Shown here: in pieces, positions 26,726-35,149 of the stretch
Layout: each line of letters starts with the position of its first letter
Position numbering within the stretch: position 1 is the stretch's first letter
Assembly: GCA_016713225.1 (NCBI GenBank)
Contig: JADJPO010000002.1
Coordinates: 186,001 to 250,000 of the forward strand
From: Kineosporiaceae bacterium
Lineage (GTDB): Bacteria > Actinomycetota > Actinomycetes > Actinomycetales > Kineosporiaceae
Direction: 5' to 3'
Length of the DNA stretch: 64,000 nucleotides
Notes under the pieces: generated by a model
Told to the model about the DNA's origin: nothing
Databases searched by the model: none
What the model saw: only the letters and a program-made list of their open reading frames with translations
Made by a program: the position numbers and the translations under genes

Positions 26726-28333
26726 GTGGCAGAAGTGCAGAACCTGAGCGACGACGAACGTCGGCTCGCCGAACTCGGGTACAAACAGGAGCTGTCACGC
26801 TCCTGGTCGGGGTTTTCGAACTTCGCGATCTCGTTCTCCATCATCTCGATCCTCGCCGGCTGCTTCACGACCTTCGGCCAGGCGTGGAACAACGGCGGGC
26901 CGGTCGCCATCTCGTGGGGCTGGCCGATCGTCTCGGCCTTCATCCTGCTGATCGGGTTCACGATGTCCGAGCTGGTCTCGGCCTACCCGACCTCCGGCGG
27001 CATCTACTGGTGGGCCTCGAAGTTGGGCGGCGCCAAGGCCGGCTACTACACCGGCTGGCTGAACCTGATCGGGCTGTTGGCCGTGGTCGCCTCGGTGGCC
27101 TACGGCTGCGCCACCTTCCTGGACGCCACGCTGAGCACCTACAGCACCGGCTGGGCCGACGGATACTCGCTCACCCGAGTGTTCGTGATCTTCTTGGTGA
27201 TCCTGCTGGCCTCCGGCCTGCTGAACGTCTTCAGCGGCCACTTGATGGCCGTGGTGAACAACATCTCCGTGTGGTGGCACGTGTTCGGTGCCGCCGCGGT
27301 GGTGGCGATCCTGGTGTTCCTGCCCGAGAAGCACCAGAGCGTCAGCTTCGTGTTCACCGAGCGCATCAACAACTCCGGCTATGCGGACGGCAAGTACTGG
27401 TTCCTGGTGTTGCCGCTGGGTCTGTTGCTCACGCAGTACACGATCACCGGGTTCGACGCCTCGGCGCACCTGTCGGAGGAGACCCAGGGTGCCTCCAACC
27501 AGGCGGCCCGGGGCATTTGGCAGTCGATCTTCTATTCGGCCATCGGTGGCTGGATCGTGTTGCTGGCGTTCCTGTTCGCCGTCCAGGACCCCGACGGGGT
27601 GACCGAGGCGGGTGGCTTCGTCGGCTCGATCTTCACGCAGGCATTGTCCAGCGGATGGGCGGGCACCGTGCTGCTGATCGCCACCGCGGGACAGTTCTTC
27701 TGCACCACCTCGTGCATCACCAGTTGCTCGCGCATGCTGTTCGCGTTCAGCCGGGACGGTGCGGTGCCGGGCTCGGCGCTGTGGTCGAAGGTCAACGCCA
27801 ACAAGGTGCCGGCGAACGCTGTGATCGTCTCGGCCCTGATCGCGATCGTGATCACGCTGCCGGCCCTGGTCGAGGTCGACATCAACGGTGCCCCGGTGCC
27901 GGTGGCCTTCTATGCCGTGGTATCCGTGGCGGTGATCGGCCTGTACCTGGCCTTCCTGATCCCGATCTGGTTGCGCTGGAAGGCCGGTGACGCCTGGCAG
28001 CCCGGTCCCTGGAACAACGGCAAGAAGTACAAGTGGATGAACCTGGTCGCGGTGGCCGAGATCGTGATCATCTCGGTGTACTTCGTGCTGCCGTTCACCC
28101 CGGCTGCTGTGCCCGGCAACCCGGACTTCTCCTGGAAGTTCGTCAACTACGCCCCGATTCTCACCGGTGGCGCGCTGCTCGCCCTCTGGATCAGCTGGCA
28201 CGTGTCGGCCAAGAACTGGTACACGGGGCCGAAGCACACGATCGATCTGCCTGCCGGCGTCTCGTCAGCCGACGAGATCGCCCTGGAGCACGAGCACCAC
28301 GGCTACCTCACCGGCGAGCACGACGACAAGTAA
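26726..28333 (+). CDS. APC-family amino acid/amine permease
   Basis: The 535-residue protein has twelve predicted membrane helices of the amino acid-polyamine-organocation superfamily. YKQELSRSWSGFSNFAISFS and the glycine-rich unwound helix 1 (ILAGCFTTFGQAWNNGGP), then SAYPTSGGIYWWASKLGG, match the GABA/amine permease branch (UGA4/BAT1-like). The start is GTG behind GAAAGGGA. With the upstream kinase-like gene and the FAD/GcvT enzyme it probably forms an uptake-and-use set for an amine. A long hairpin begins eight bases after the stop and may terminate transcription. Confidence 0.9.
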   Translation: MAEVQNLSDDERRLAELGYKQELSRSWSGFSNFAISFSIISILAGCFTTFGQAWNNGGPVAISWGWPIVSAFILLIGFTMSELVSAYPTSGGIYWWASKLGGAKAGYYTGWLNLIGLLAVVASVAYGCATFLDATLSTYSTGWADGYSLTRVFVIFLVILLASGLLNVFSGHLMAVVNNISVWWHVFGAAAVVAILVFLPEKHQSVSFVFTERINNSGYADGKYWFLVLPLGLLLTQYTITGFDASAHLSEETQGASNQAARGIWQSIFYSAIGGWIVLLAFLFAVQDPDGVTEAGGFVGSIFTQALSSGWAGTVLLIATAGQFFCTTSCITSCSRMLFAFSRDGAVPGSALWSKVNANKVPANAVIVSALIAIVITLPALVEVDINGAPVPVAFYAVVSVAVIGLYLAFLIPIWLRWKAGDAWQPGPWNNGKKYKWMNLVAVAEIVIISVYFVLPFTPAAVPGNPDFSWKFVNYAPILTGGALLALWISWHVSAKNWYTGPKHTIDLPAGVSSADEIALEHEHHGYLTGEHDDK

Positions 28334-28340
28334 CCCCACA

Positions 28341-28449
28341 CCAAACCTGCTCATGCTCCGCAGGGGACGCTCCATGCTCCGCTGGGAACCCACATTCGGG
28401 TCACCAGCGGAGCATGGAGCCGCTCCCCGCGGAGCATGAGCGGGTTTGG
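28341..28449. repeat. 109-bp inverted repeat, family C (CCAAACCTGCTCATGCTCCGC)
   Basis: Two arms of about 45 bases (28341-28385 and 28404-28449) separated by 18 bases are nearly perfect complements. Each arm carries two GCTCCG-type units: CTCATGCTCCGC and CTCCATGCTCCGC. It immediately follows the permease stop codon and could form a very stable stem. A second set of the same repeat lies at 28969-29069. Confidence 0.9.
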
Positions 28450-28465
28450 GGCGGGGCGAAGGTGG

Positions 28466-28633
28466 TCAAGGCCGTCGGGGGGCGTCGTCCTCGAAGGCGG
28501 CGCGCATGCGCAGATCCTTCGCCGGGTCGGACGGCGCGCAGCACCGCTGTCGCAGCCGGATCCGGCCGCTGAGGGCGCCGACGGTCAGGATGGCCACGTA
28601 CAGCAGGGCCACCGAGACGAAAAGGAACTTCAC
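28466..28633 (-). CDS. Small single-span membrane protein
   Basis: A 55-residue product is predicted from a GTG. It has one N-terminal hydrophobic helix (VKFLFVSVALLYVAILTVGA) followed by a basic, Cys-Cys containing tail ending DLRMRAAFEDD. The pattern of a short membrane helix plus an RLR-CC-DPAKDLRMR tail recalls unnamed small actinobacterial proteins. The ribosome-binding site is weak and the frame extends further upstream without obvious protein character, so start and reality are moderate. It lies between two sets of family C palindromes together with the next small gene. Confidence 0.5.
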   Translation of the reverse strand: MKFLFVSVALLYVAILTVGALSGRIRLRQRCCAPSDPAKDLRMRAAFEDDAPRRP

Positions 28634-28744
28634 GCGCCCATGGTCGGCCCTGGGGCGAGCGCTGGCAATCAGCGGGGCTGGGTTTCGGGGCCGAGGGTCA
28701 AACCCGGGGCCGTTGCCCGCATCGATCACGAAGGCGCCGGCTGA

Positions 28745-28945
28745 TCATGGCTTCCGGCCGAACCGAGCGCCGGATCGAGCCGTCAGGAGAGCTCCGACGA
28801 CTGCCCCGGTGAGAACCAGCGGGACACCCATCCAGACCAGCGAGTCCTGCCACTCGTAGAACCCGGTGCCCTGGATCCAGGGCGGCACCAGGGTCAGGCC
28901 AACCGCAAGGAGCATGCCTCCCAGAGCACCCAGGGCGATCTTCAC
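28745..28945 (-). CDS. Small two-span membrane protein
   Basis: A 66-residue product from a GTG preceded by GGTGGAG. Two hydrophobic helices (KIALGALGGMLLAVGLTLV and MGVPLVLTGAVVGALLTA) flank a short loop with PPWIQGTGFYEWQDS, and a basic tail follows. No family is recognised. It is about 110 bases upstream of the other small membrane gene on the same strand and the pair is enclosed by family C repeats. Confidence 0.6.
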   Translation of the reverse strand: MKIALGALGGMLLAVGLTLVPPWIQGTGFYEWQDSLVWMGVPLVLTGAVVGALLTARSGARFGRKP

Positions 28946-28968
28946 GGCGACTCCACCTTCCGCAACTG

Positions 28969-29069
28969 GCTCATGCTCCGCAGCTGTCGCGGGCCGCGCC
29001 CGAATTGTACGTGTTCGGCCGTGACCTGCGGAGCATGAGCGGGCCGCTGCGGAGCATGAGCAGGTTTGG
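28969..29069. repeat. Second set of family C repeats (GCTCATGCTCCGCAG)
   Basis: One plus-oriented unit at 28969-28984 and two inverted units at 29026-29040 and 29047-29069. The last unit, extended by CAGGTTTGG, is the inverted counterpart of the left end of the set at 28341. The block therefore forms the right-hand boundary of a 0.7-kb segment bounded by inverted repeats. Confidence 0.88.
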
Positions 29070-29075
29070 GTTGGG

Positions 29076-30356
29076 TCAGGGGGTCGCCTGGAAGGGGGGA
29101 CGGGCGTCCAGGCGGATCGAGGCTCGGCCGGCGGCGCGCCACACACGCGCCAACAGGTCGTCGTCCTCGGGGGTGACCAGGTTGCCCATCACTCGCAGTG
29201 CCAGCTTCATCAACGAGCGCGAGCGCATGCCCACCGGTCCGGCGGCGGGGATGAACCCGGGCACGGTCAGTAGGCCGGCCAGTCGTCGCGCGATCGAGAA
29301 GGCCTCGCCATAGCGCTCGGTCAGCAGCGTCGGCCAGGCGGCGTCCAGCGGTTCGACGGCGCCATTTCCCAGGCCCGCCGCGAGCAGGTCGGCAGCCAGG
29401 CGCCCGGTCTCGAGGCCGTAGTCGATGCCCTCGCCGTTCAGCGGGTTCACACAACCCGCGGCGTCCCCGACCAAGACCCAGTTGCGCCCCGCGACCCCCG
29501 AGACCGCCCCGCCCATCGGCAGCAGGGCCGACCACACCGCGCGCACGTCACCGTCCAGGCCCCATTCGTCGCGCCGCAGCTCGGCGTAGTGGGTCAGCAG
29601 CCTGCGCAGGTTGATGTCGGCCGGACGCCGATCCGTCGCCAAGGTGCCCACGCCGAGGTTCACCTCGCCGTCCCCGAGCGGGAACACCCAGCCATAGCCC
29701 GACAACACCTCGCCCTCGCGCCCCCGCAGTTCGAGGTGGGAGGAGATCCACGGATCGGCGCTGCGGGCGGACTTGACGTAGGCGCGAGCGGCGACACCGT
29801 ACGCCGTGTCCTGATGCCAGGTCCGGCCCAGGGCGCGGCCGAGTTGGGATCGGGCGCCGTCGGCCACCACCAACCGGTCGCAGTGCACCAGCCGGGTCCC
29901 CGCCGCGGTCTTCAGCACCACCGCGGCCACGCGCTCGCCGTCCCGCACCACGTCCACCGCCCGGGCGCCGTCCAGGGGCCTGGCACCCGAGGCCAGCGCC
30001 ACCTCACGGATGCGGGTATCGAGTTCGAGCCGCGGCACCGCCGAGCCGTGGGCCGGCAGTGATCCGCCCGGCCAGGGCAGGTAGAGCTCCTGACCGAACC
30101 CGGCCGCACGCAGACCCCAGTTCACGGTGTGGTGCTCGCGCAACCAGTCGCTCAGCCCGAGCCGGCGCAGTTCGGCGATCGCCCGTGGGGTGAGACCGTC
30201 ACCGCAGGGCTTGTCGCGGGGAAAGGTCACCGCATCCGCCAGGACGACGTCCAGCCCGGCTCGCGCGCACCAGGCCGCCGCAGCCGAGCCCGCCGGGCCC
30301 GCACCGATCACCAGGACGTCGGTGCGTTCGGGCAGCTCGGGCAGCTCGGCAGTCAC
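29076..30356 (-). CDS. Geranylgeranyl reductase-family FAD oxidoreductase (MenJ-like)
   Basis: A 426-residue flavoprotein. The dinucleotide-binding motif is VLVIGAGPAGSAAAAWCARA, followed by FPRDKPCGDGLTPRA, which is diagnostic for the geranylgeranyl reductase family, and NWVLVGDAAGCVNPLNGEG, the second FAD motif. Family members reduce isoprenoid double bonds of chlorophyll, archaeal lipids or, in mycobacteria (MenJ), menaquinone. In a non-photosynthetic actinomycete, partial saturation of the menaquinone side chain is the likely role. The start is GTG. Its stop lies just inside the last family C repeat area. Confidence 0.88.
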   Translation of the reverse strand: MTAELPELPERTDVLVIGAGPAGSAAAAWCARAGLDVVLADAVTFPRDKPCGDGLTPRAIAELRRLGLSDWLREHHTVNWGLRAAGFGQELYLPWPGGSLPAHGSAVPRLELDTRIREVALASGARPLDGARAVDVVRDGERVAAVVLKTAAGTRLVHCDRLVVADGARSQLGRALGRTWHQDTAYGVAARAYVKSARSADPWISSHLELRGREGEVLSGYGWVFPLGDGEVNLGVGTLATDRRPADINLRRLLTHYAELRRDEWGLDGDVRAVWSALLPMGGAVSGVAGRNWVLVGDAAGCVNPLNGEGIDYGLETGRLAADLLAAGLGNGAVEPLDAAWPTLLTERYGEAFSIARRLAGLLTVPGFIPAAGPVGMRSRSLMKLALRVMGNLVTPEDDDLLARVWRAAGRASIRLDARPPFQATP

Positions 30357-30476
30357 GCCCCCAGTGTCTCAGGCGGGCTGCGGTGGCCGGGTGGTCAGGG
30401 GTGCGGTTGCATGAGAGCTTCGTCCTGATCACTCAGCATCACCCAGCGCTCATCCGATCCGTCCCCAGGAGGACCC

Positions 30477-30914
30477 ATGCCCACTCGTCGCGCCACCACC
30501 ACCTGGTCCGGCGGTCTGCAGGACGGCACCGGCCAGGTCGAGCTGGTCAGCTCGCACACGGCCGAGTTCGAGGTCTCCTTCCCTCGCCGAGCGGCGGACG
30601 ACGCCCAGGGAGTGACCAGCCCAGAGGAACTGATCGCGGCGGCCCACAGTGCGTGCTTCGCGATGCAGTTCTCGGCGTTGCTGGGCCAGGCCGGCGGGTC
30701 CGGCATTCAGCTCTCCGTGCGAGCCGAGGTGGCGCTGGGTGCCGACCCGAACGGGGGGTTCCGCATCCCGTCGATCACGCTCGCCGTGCAGGGCCGGGCG
30801 GACGGCGTCACGCCCGAGGAGTTCATCGAGATCGCCGAACAGGCCAAGGCGACCTGCCCGGTGAGCAAGGCCCTGACCGGGACGCAGATCACGCTCGAGA
30901 TCGATCCCACCTGA
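30477..30914 (+). CDS. OsmC-family peroxiredoxin
   Basis: A 145-residue OsmC/Ohr-fold protein with AGGAGG before the ATG. The first redox Cys is in AAHSACFAMQFSALL and the second in AKATCPVSKAL, with the conserved NPEELIAAAH-like stretch as SPEELIAAAHS. This is the OsmC subgroup (both cysteines plus the Arg/Glu surroundings), which reduces organic hydroperoxides. Single gene, convergent with the PHP-domain hydrolase. Confidence 0.92.
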   Translation: MPTRRATTTWSGGLQDGTGQVELVSSHTAEFEVSFPRRAADDAQGVTSPEELIAAAHSACFAMQFSALLGQAGGSGIQLSVRAEVALGADPNGGFRIPSITLAVQGRADGVTPEEFIEIAEQAKATCPVSKALTGTQITLEIDPT

Positions 30915-30949
30915 GTGGTGGGGGTGGCCCACGGGGTGGGGTGCGAGGG

Positions 30950-32137
30950 TCAGCCGAACCAGGGGCTGGAGTAGGCGAGCGCCCGGTTCGAGCACGGGTG
31001 CCCGGTGGGCTCGAAGGCGCCGCGTCGGCTGCTGAAGGGCACGGCCGGGTCGGCCACGCGCAACACGACCCAGCCCAGGGCGGCGGGCAGCAGCGCGCGG
31101 TAGCGGGTCACCTCACCGCAGGTGGCGCCGGCGGCGTGCAGCAGGACGACGTCCCCGCCGCGGCCGGTGATCAGCTGCAGTTCGACCTCCCGCCCGTCCA
31201 GACCGGCGCAGGCCAGGTCCACCTCCAGCTCGACCTCGTGGGTCTGGCCGTTCGCCTGCGGGAGGACCAGCGAGCCGCCCGCAGGTACCCCACCGAGTCG
31301 GGCGTCCAGGCGTAGGCCCACCTCGCGGGTGGCGAACGCTCGCCGCGCGTCGAGGGCCTCGCGCACCCCGGACCGGCTGAGCTCGGTGACCCAGAGGCCG
31401 GTGCGGCCCTTGCCCTCGAGGGCGTACTGGCTGCCGTGTTCATCGCTACTGCCGATCAGGGCCGGCCGCCACCCGGCGTCCAGGCAGTCGACCAGTGGCG
31501 AGAACGGCCCGCCGAGTCGGGGCTGGAACAGGAAGTCCTCGCGCCGGTTGAACACCTCCAGCGTGACCATGCGCGGGCGCAGGTGATGCAGATGGTCGGG
31601 GGGCAGCGCGAAGTCGTCGAGTGAGCCGGGCTCGCGGCCGGGGTGGTTGTACCCGAACAACGCCTCGGGCTCGGCGTCGTCCAGGAAGCTGAACAGGCCG
31701 GCGAGCGACCCCGGCGTGGTCACCGGGACGAAGGTGTGGCTGAACCAGACATTGACGTGGCCCAACCAGGGCTCGGTCCATTCGAAGCCCCGCAGAGCGG
31801 TGAACTCCCCCGGGACGTCGTGGTCGTCGGCGATCTCGGCCAGGCGCTTCCAGGCATCCCCGTCGATGCTGCGCGGTGCGAACTGGGCCAGGGCGAAGGC
31901 GTCGTCGTCCGGGTAGTCGTCCCGGCGCAGCGCGGCCAGCACGTGCCGGGGAATCGAGGAGTGGTCGGTGAGCGCCGCGACGTCCAGCCCGGCGGCGCGG
32001 ATCTGGGCGAAGGCGGTCTCGGGGTCGCCGTCCCCGTCGGACAGCAGCGAGTGGTTGTGCAGGTCGGCCACGGCCAGGCGTCGACTCGACGGGTCCAGCC
32101 GCGATCGGCGCCACGGCTCGGAGAAACTCACATCCAC
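30950..32137 (-). CDS. CehA/McbA-type PHP-domain metallohydrolase
   Basis: About 395 residues from a GTG (a second GTG two codons later is possible). The PHP metal site is visible in VADLHNHSLLSDGDG (His-x-His and Asp) and ALTDHSSIPRH; a later YNHPGREPG and GSSDEHGSQ supply further ligand His and Asp. CehA/McbA-like proteins hydrolyse esters and carbamates or phosphoesters. The C-terminal 120 residues form a beta-rich extension typical of the group. The frame remains open well upstream, but that part is Pro/Ser-rich without family similarity. Divergent from the 3-hydroxyacyl-CoA dehydrogenase. Confidence 0.8.
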   Translation of the reverse strand: MDVSFSEPWRRSRLDPSSRRLAVADLHNHSLLSDGDGDPETAFAQIRAAGLDVAALTDHSSIPRHVLAALRRDDYPDDDAFALAQFAPRSIDGDAWKRLAEIADDHDVPGEFTALRGFEWTEPWLGHVNVWFSHTFVPVTTPGSLAGLFSFLDDAEPEALFGYNHPGREPGSLDDFALPPDHLHHLRPRMVTLEVFNRREDFLFQPRLGGPFSPLVDCLDAGWRPALIGSSDEHGSQYALEGKGRTGLWVTELSRSGVREALDARRAFATREVGLRLDARLGGVPAGGSLVLPQANGQTHEVELEVDLACAGLDGREVELQLITGRGGDVVLLHAAGATCGEVTRYRALLPAALGWVVLRVADPAVPFSSRRGAFEPTGHPCSNRALAYSSPWFG

Positions 32138-32249
32138 GATGTTCTCGACGCTACCAGCGGGCGGCTGGCTACAGTGCCGGGGGGTCGGAGGGTAGGCGGG
32201 GGTCGGTGCCGGAACGACATCGGTTGGCGCGACATCGGAGGGTGCCAGG

Positions 32250-33095
32250 ATGGACAGAGTCGGAGTGGTCGGCTGCGGACTGATGGGGTCGGGGATCGCC
32301 GAGGTGTCGGCCCGGGCCGGCCTGGACGTCGTGGTCGCCGAATCGACCGCCGGTGCCCTCGAGGCCGGACGCCGCAGGCTGGAGAAGTCCCTGACGCGCG
32401 CCGAGGCCAAGGGCAAGATCGCGTCGGCGGCCGAGGTACTCGACCGGATTCACCTGGTCACCGATCTGGAGGCGATGGCTGATCGACAGGTCGTGATCGA
32501 GGCGATTCTCGAGGACGAGGCCGCGAAGATCGAGCTGTTCCACCGGCTGGACGAGATCGTGATCGACCCGCGAGCCATCCTCGGCTCGAACACCTCCTCG
32601 ATCCCGATCATGAAACTCGGTGCCGGGACCAAGCGTCCCTCGCAGGTGATCGGCATTCACTTCTTCAACCCGGTGCCGGTGCTCAAGCTGGTCGAGTTGG
32701 TGCCCAGCCTGCTCACCTCGAAAGAGACCCTGCAGCGCTCGCATGCCTTCGTCGAGACCAAGCTGAACAAGACGGCGATCGACTGCCAGGACCGCGCCGG
32801 GTTCGTGGTCAACGCCCTGCTGATCCCGTTCATCCTCTCGGCGATCCGCATGATGGAGTCGGGCTTCGCCACCGCCGAGGACATCGACCGGGGCCTGGTG
32901 CTCGGCGCCGCCCACCCGCAGGGGCCGCTGGCGCTGGCCGACCTGATCGGCCTGGACACCACCAAGGCCGTGGCCGAGTCGCTCTACGATGAGTTCAAGG
33001 AGCCGCTCTACGCCCCGCCGCCGCTGCTGGCGCGCATGGTCGAGGCCGGGCTGCTGGGCCGCAAGGCTGGGCGTGGGTTCTACACCTACGAGTGA
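32250..33095 (+). CDS. 3-hydroxybutyryl-CoA dehydrogenase
   Basis: The 281-residue enzyme oxidises (S)-3-hydroxyacyl-CoA with NAD(P). The Rossmann motif is VGVVGCGLMGSGIAE at residues 4-18. The catalytic His-Glu pair is in VIGIHFFNPVPVLKLVE, and the C-terminal dimer domain contains DRAGFVVNALLIPFI, DIDRGLVLGAAHPQGPLALADLIGL (shortened here) and GRKAGRGFYTY. Length and motifs match the FadB2/HbdA type of actinomycetes. Single gene. Confidence 0.93.
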   Translation: MDRVGVVGCGLMGSGIAEVSARAGLDVVVAESTAGALEAGRRRLEKSLTRAEAKGKIASAAEVLDRIHLVTDLEAMADRQVVIEAILEDEAAKIELFHRLDEIVIDPRAILGSNTSSIPIMKLGAGTKRPSQVIGIHFFNPVPVLKLVELVPSLLTSKETLQRSHAFVETKLNKTAIDCQDRAGFVVNALLIPFILSAIRMMESGFATAEDIDRGLVLGAAHPQGPLALADLIGLDTTKAVAESLYDEFKEPLYAPPPLLARMVEAGLLGRKAGRGFYTYE

Positions 33096-33158
33096 CGACG
33101 AGGCGGCAGCGCGCAGGGCACCGTGAGGCACGGGCTGTGCCGAAGGGAGGGTGTGCCA

Positions 33159-33668
33159 GTGGCTAGCAGAGACAGGCAGAACGTTCCGCGGAGATCTCCG
33201 GGGAACGGTTCGCCGTCCGCGCGCGACATCGCCACCATTGCCCTCGTCGCAGCGTGGCCATCGTGGTTCGTCAGCGTGGTGGCGACCGACGTACTCCTGC
33301 GCATCGGCACTCGGGAATCGACAGGCGAGAACTGGGTCGTGGCGTCTTTCTCCTTGCCGCTGGTGCTGGCGCCTGTTCTCTGTACGTTCGTCGATGCCTT
33401 GGCCGTCCTCGGTCTTTCCGCTCGTGGGCACTATCGGTCCGACCGGTGGTGGCTCGCGGGGGGTGTGTTCGTCGCCAATGCCCTGCTGGTGATGCTCCTG
33501 ATCGACATTCCGACGTCCGGGGATTCGGTGTACCTGCACATCATGCTGTCGGTCTTGTCGGGATATTGGATCCTCACCTTTGCTGCCGGCGCTCTGATCT
33601 GGAGGCGGCGCACGCCGACGTTCATGCCTGAGCAATGGACGGCCGTTCAGGATGACAGCGAGGAGTGA
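33159..33668 (+). CDS. Four-helix integral membrane protein, unknown
   Basis: A 169-residue product from a GTG nine bases after AAGGGAGGG; a GTG two codons earlier is too close. A basic N-terminus (RDRQNVPRRSPGNGS) is followed by four hydrophobic helices, then a polar tail. No family recognised. It is read from the same strand as the dehydrogenase, 63 bases further on, and convergent with the secreted protein gene. Base composition is slightly less GC-biased than its neighbours. Confidence 0.7.
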   Translation: MASRDRQNVPRRSPGNGSPSARDIATIALVAAWPSWFVSVVATDVLLRIGTRESTGENWVVASFSLPLVLAPVLCTFVDALAVLGLSARGHYRSDRWWLAGGVFVANALLVMLLIDIPTSGDSVYLHIMLSVLSGYWILTFAAGALIWRRRTPTFMPEQWTAVQDDSEE

Positions 33669-33688
33669 GCGATTCGCTCGCCTGGATG

Positions 33689-34846
33689 TCAGAAGCTCCC
33701 TGACCCCCAGAAGGTCGCCAGGGCACAGGTGGCCGCACCAAAGAGGCACAAGGGGTTGGCATAGGTGAGCTTGTAGACATCCTTCACTGCGCTCTGGTCG
33801 TACAGGTACACGTAGTGGTTGGGCATCTGCCGGTGTTTTCCGCTGAAGATCGCGTAGCTCCCGCTCTGGGTCAGAGTGATCGAGAACGCGCCGTCGATTG
33901 CGCCTGCAACGCTGGGGCAGAACGGGTTCGAGGCGTGAGTGACCATGTGGATGTCCACATAGTTCGACCCAGAACCCAGCTTCTTGGCGTAGGTCTGAGA
34001 TGCGGATGCCGTCCTTTGCGCAACCAGCGCCCCGGTGCTCTTTCGGTAGACATTCGTCGTGCCGATGCTCGTGTGGCTCGAGACTGCCTTGGTGCTCCAC
34101 GTGACGACGGCATGAACCGCGGTTCGGTTGCTCGCTGCTGTCCAGACGAATCCGTGGTTGTCGCCGCCGAACTGGTAGCCCGAGCCGTAGGTGCAGATCG
34201 CCTTGCCGGCGATGACGGGCGCGTCGATGCGGGCCTGCGGGATGAAGGTCACCCAGGACAGCGTCGAGGTGGTCCCTACGCCGGCCGCGGCCATCCGCTT
34301 CAGGGCGGCGTCGGTGAGAGCAGCAGCCGACGACGTGTCTGCTGACGAGGGCACCTCGACCTTCATACTCCACATCGTGGCGTCAGCACTGGCCGAGGTG
34401 CTCGGTGAGACGCGGTAGGTGTAGGTCGCACCGCCGGTCACGCTGGTGTCCCGGAAGGTCGTCACGCCCGGCCCGAGCTGGGTGAGCGGCCGTCCATCCC
34501 GAGTGACCGTGTATCGGGTTGTCGGCGAATGAGCATCCCAGGAGAGGCTGACGAACGAAGGGCTCGCCGCCGAGATGATCCCCCGGTTGATCAAGGACGT
34601 ATCGACGATCGCCGCGTCGCCCGCCGGCGAGGTCACCACCTGAAGCCCCTGCGATCCCAGCCGGTGGTCAGCGGCGGTTGCGGTGGTGGTCCTCGCAGCC
34701 TTCGTGGCAGCTGCGCGAACAGTCGAGATGCTGAAGTCCACGGCGGGGTTGGCGTTCGATCCGACTGCCGCTGCGCCCGGAGCGTAGGTGCCCGCCCCCG
34801 CGAGGGACAGTATGGAGACCACCAAGAACAGTCTCGTCCGTTTCAT
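33689..34846 (-). CDS. Secreted protein with Fn3-like and DUF3238-like regions
   Basis: A 385-residue exported protein; CAGGAG precedes the ATG and a signal peptide ends near GAAAVG. Residues about 90-170 look like a fibronectin-type-III fold (VSLSWDAHSPTTRYTVTRDG). The C-terminal 200 residues (LSWVTFIPQARIDAP, YQFGGDNHGFVWTAASNRT) resemble DUF3238, a domain of secreted Firmicutes and actinobacterial proteins without known activity. Six cysteines in the second half could form disulphides. GC content is a little lower than that of neighbouring genes. DUF3238 is assigned from memory of the FxGDNRGF pattern. Confidence 0.6.
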   Translation of the reverse strand: MKRTRLFLVVSILSLAGAGTYAPGAAAVGSNANPAVDFSISTVRAAATKAARTTTATAADHRLGSQGLQVVTSPAGDAAIVDTSLINRGIISAASPSFVSLSWDAHSPTTRYTVTRDGRPLTQLGPGVTTFRDTSVTGGATYTYRVSPSTSASADATMWSMKVEVPSSADTSSAAALTDAALKRMAAAGVGTTSTLSWVTFIPQARIDAPVIAGKAICTYGSGYQFGGDNHGFVWTAASNRTAVHAVVTWSTKAVSSHTSIGTTNVYRKSTGALVAQRTASASQTYAKKLGSGSNYVDIHMVTHASNPFCPSVAGAIDGAFSITLTQSGSYAIFSGKHRQMPNHYVYLYDQSAVKDVYKLTYANPLCLFGAATCALATFWGSGSF

Positions 34847-35149
34847 GGTCGGCTCCTGAGGTGTCGTGGGCGACAACGGAAGATGCAGCGAAGCTTCATC
34901 GTGAAAATTGTGGTGAAGAGTCACAATTCGCTCCAAAGATCCCAACAGCTGAGCGCGCATGTCAAGGTCGAGCGATCACTGTCATTTGTGACGCGATGGG
35001 TGTCCCGAGTGACTGATCCGGCACTGGGCACCGTCAGCCCATCGCGAAACTCCCGTCTGGGCGTGAGGCGCGCGCAGACCGCGTTAGAGTTCGGCCTGCC
35101 CACGGCCGTGCGACGTCTGTCGCCGCCCTCTCGACGACCTATCGGACAC
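34847..35149. other. 303-bp gap between divergent genes
   Basis: No convincing gene. The stretch is relatively AT-rich near the secreted-protein gene, contains the inverted repeat described separately and a second small palindrome GTCA-TTTG-TGAC around 34980. It should hold the promoters of both flanking genes. Confidence 0.5.
34907..34927 (-). promoter_or_regulatory. Inverted repeat ATTGTG-N9-CACAAT, CRP-like
   Basis: Six-base arms around a 9-base centre, 61 bases upstream of the secreted protein's ATG. Within it TGTGG-N7-TCACA is one base off the spacing of the CRP-type TGTGA-N6-TCACA site. A CRP/FNR-family operator is possible. Confidence 0.35.

Noticed and set aside
28341..29069. Insertion sequence
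   Set aside because: Inverted ends are present but there is no transposase, no target-site duplication could be seen, and the repeats also occur internally.
32169..34373. Open frame of about 730 codons on the minus strand
   Set aside because: It runs opposite the clear 3-hydroxybutyryl-CoA dehydrogenase and through the secreted-protein gene in another frame; the composition is typical of an artefactual GC-rich frame.
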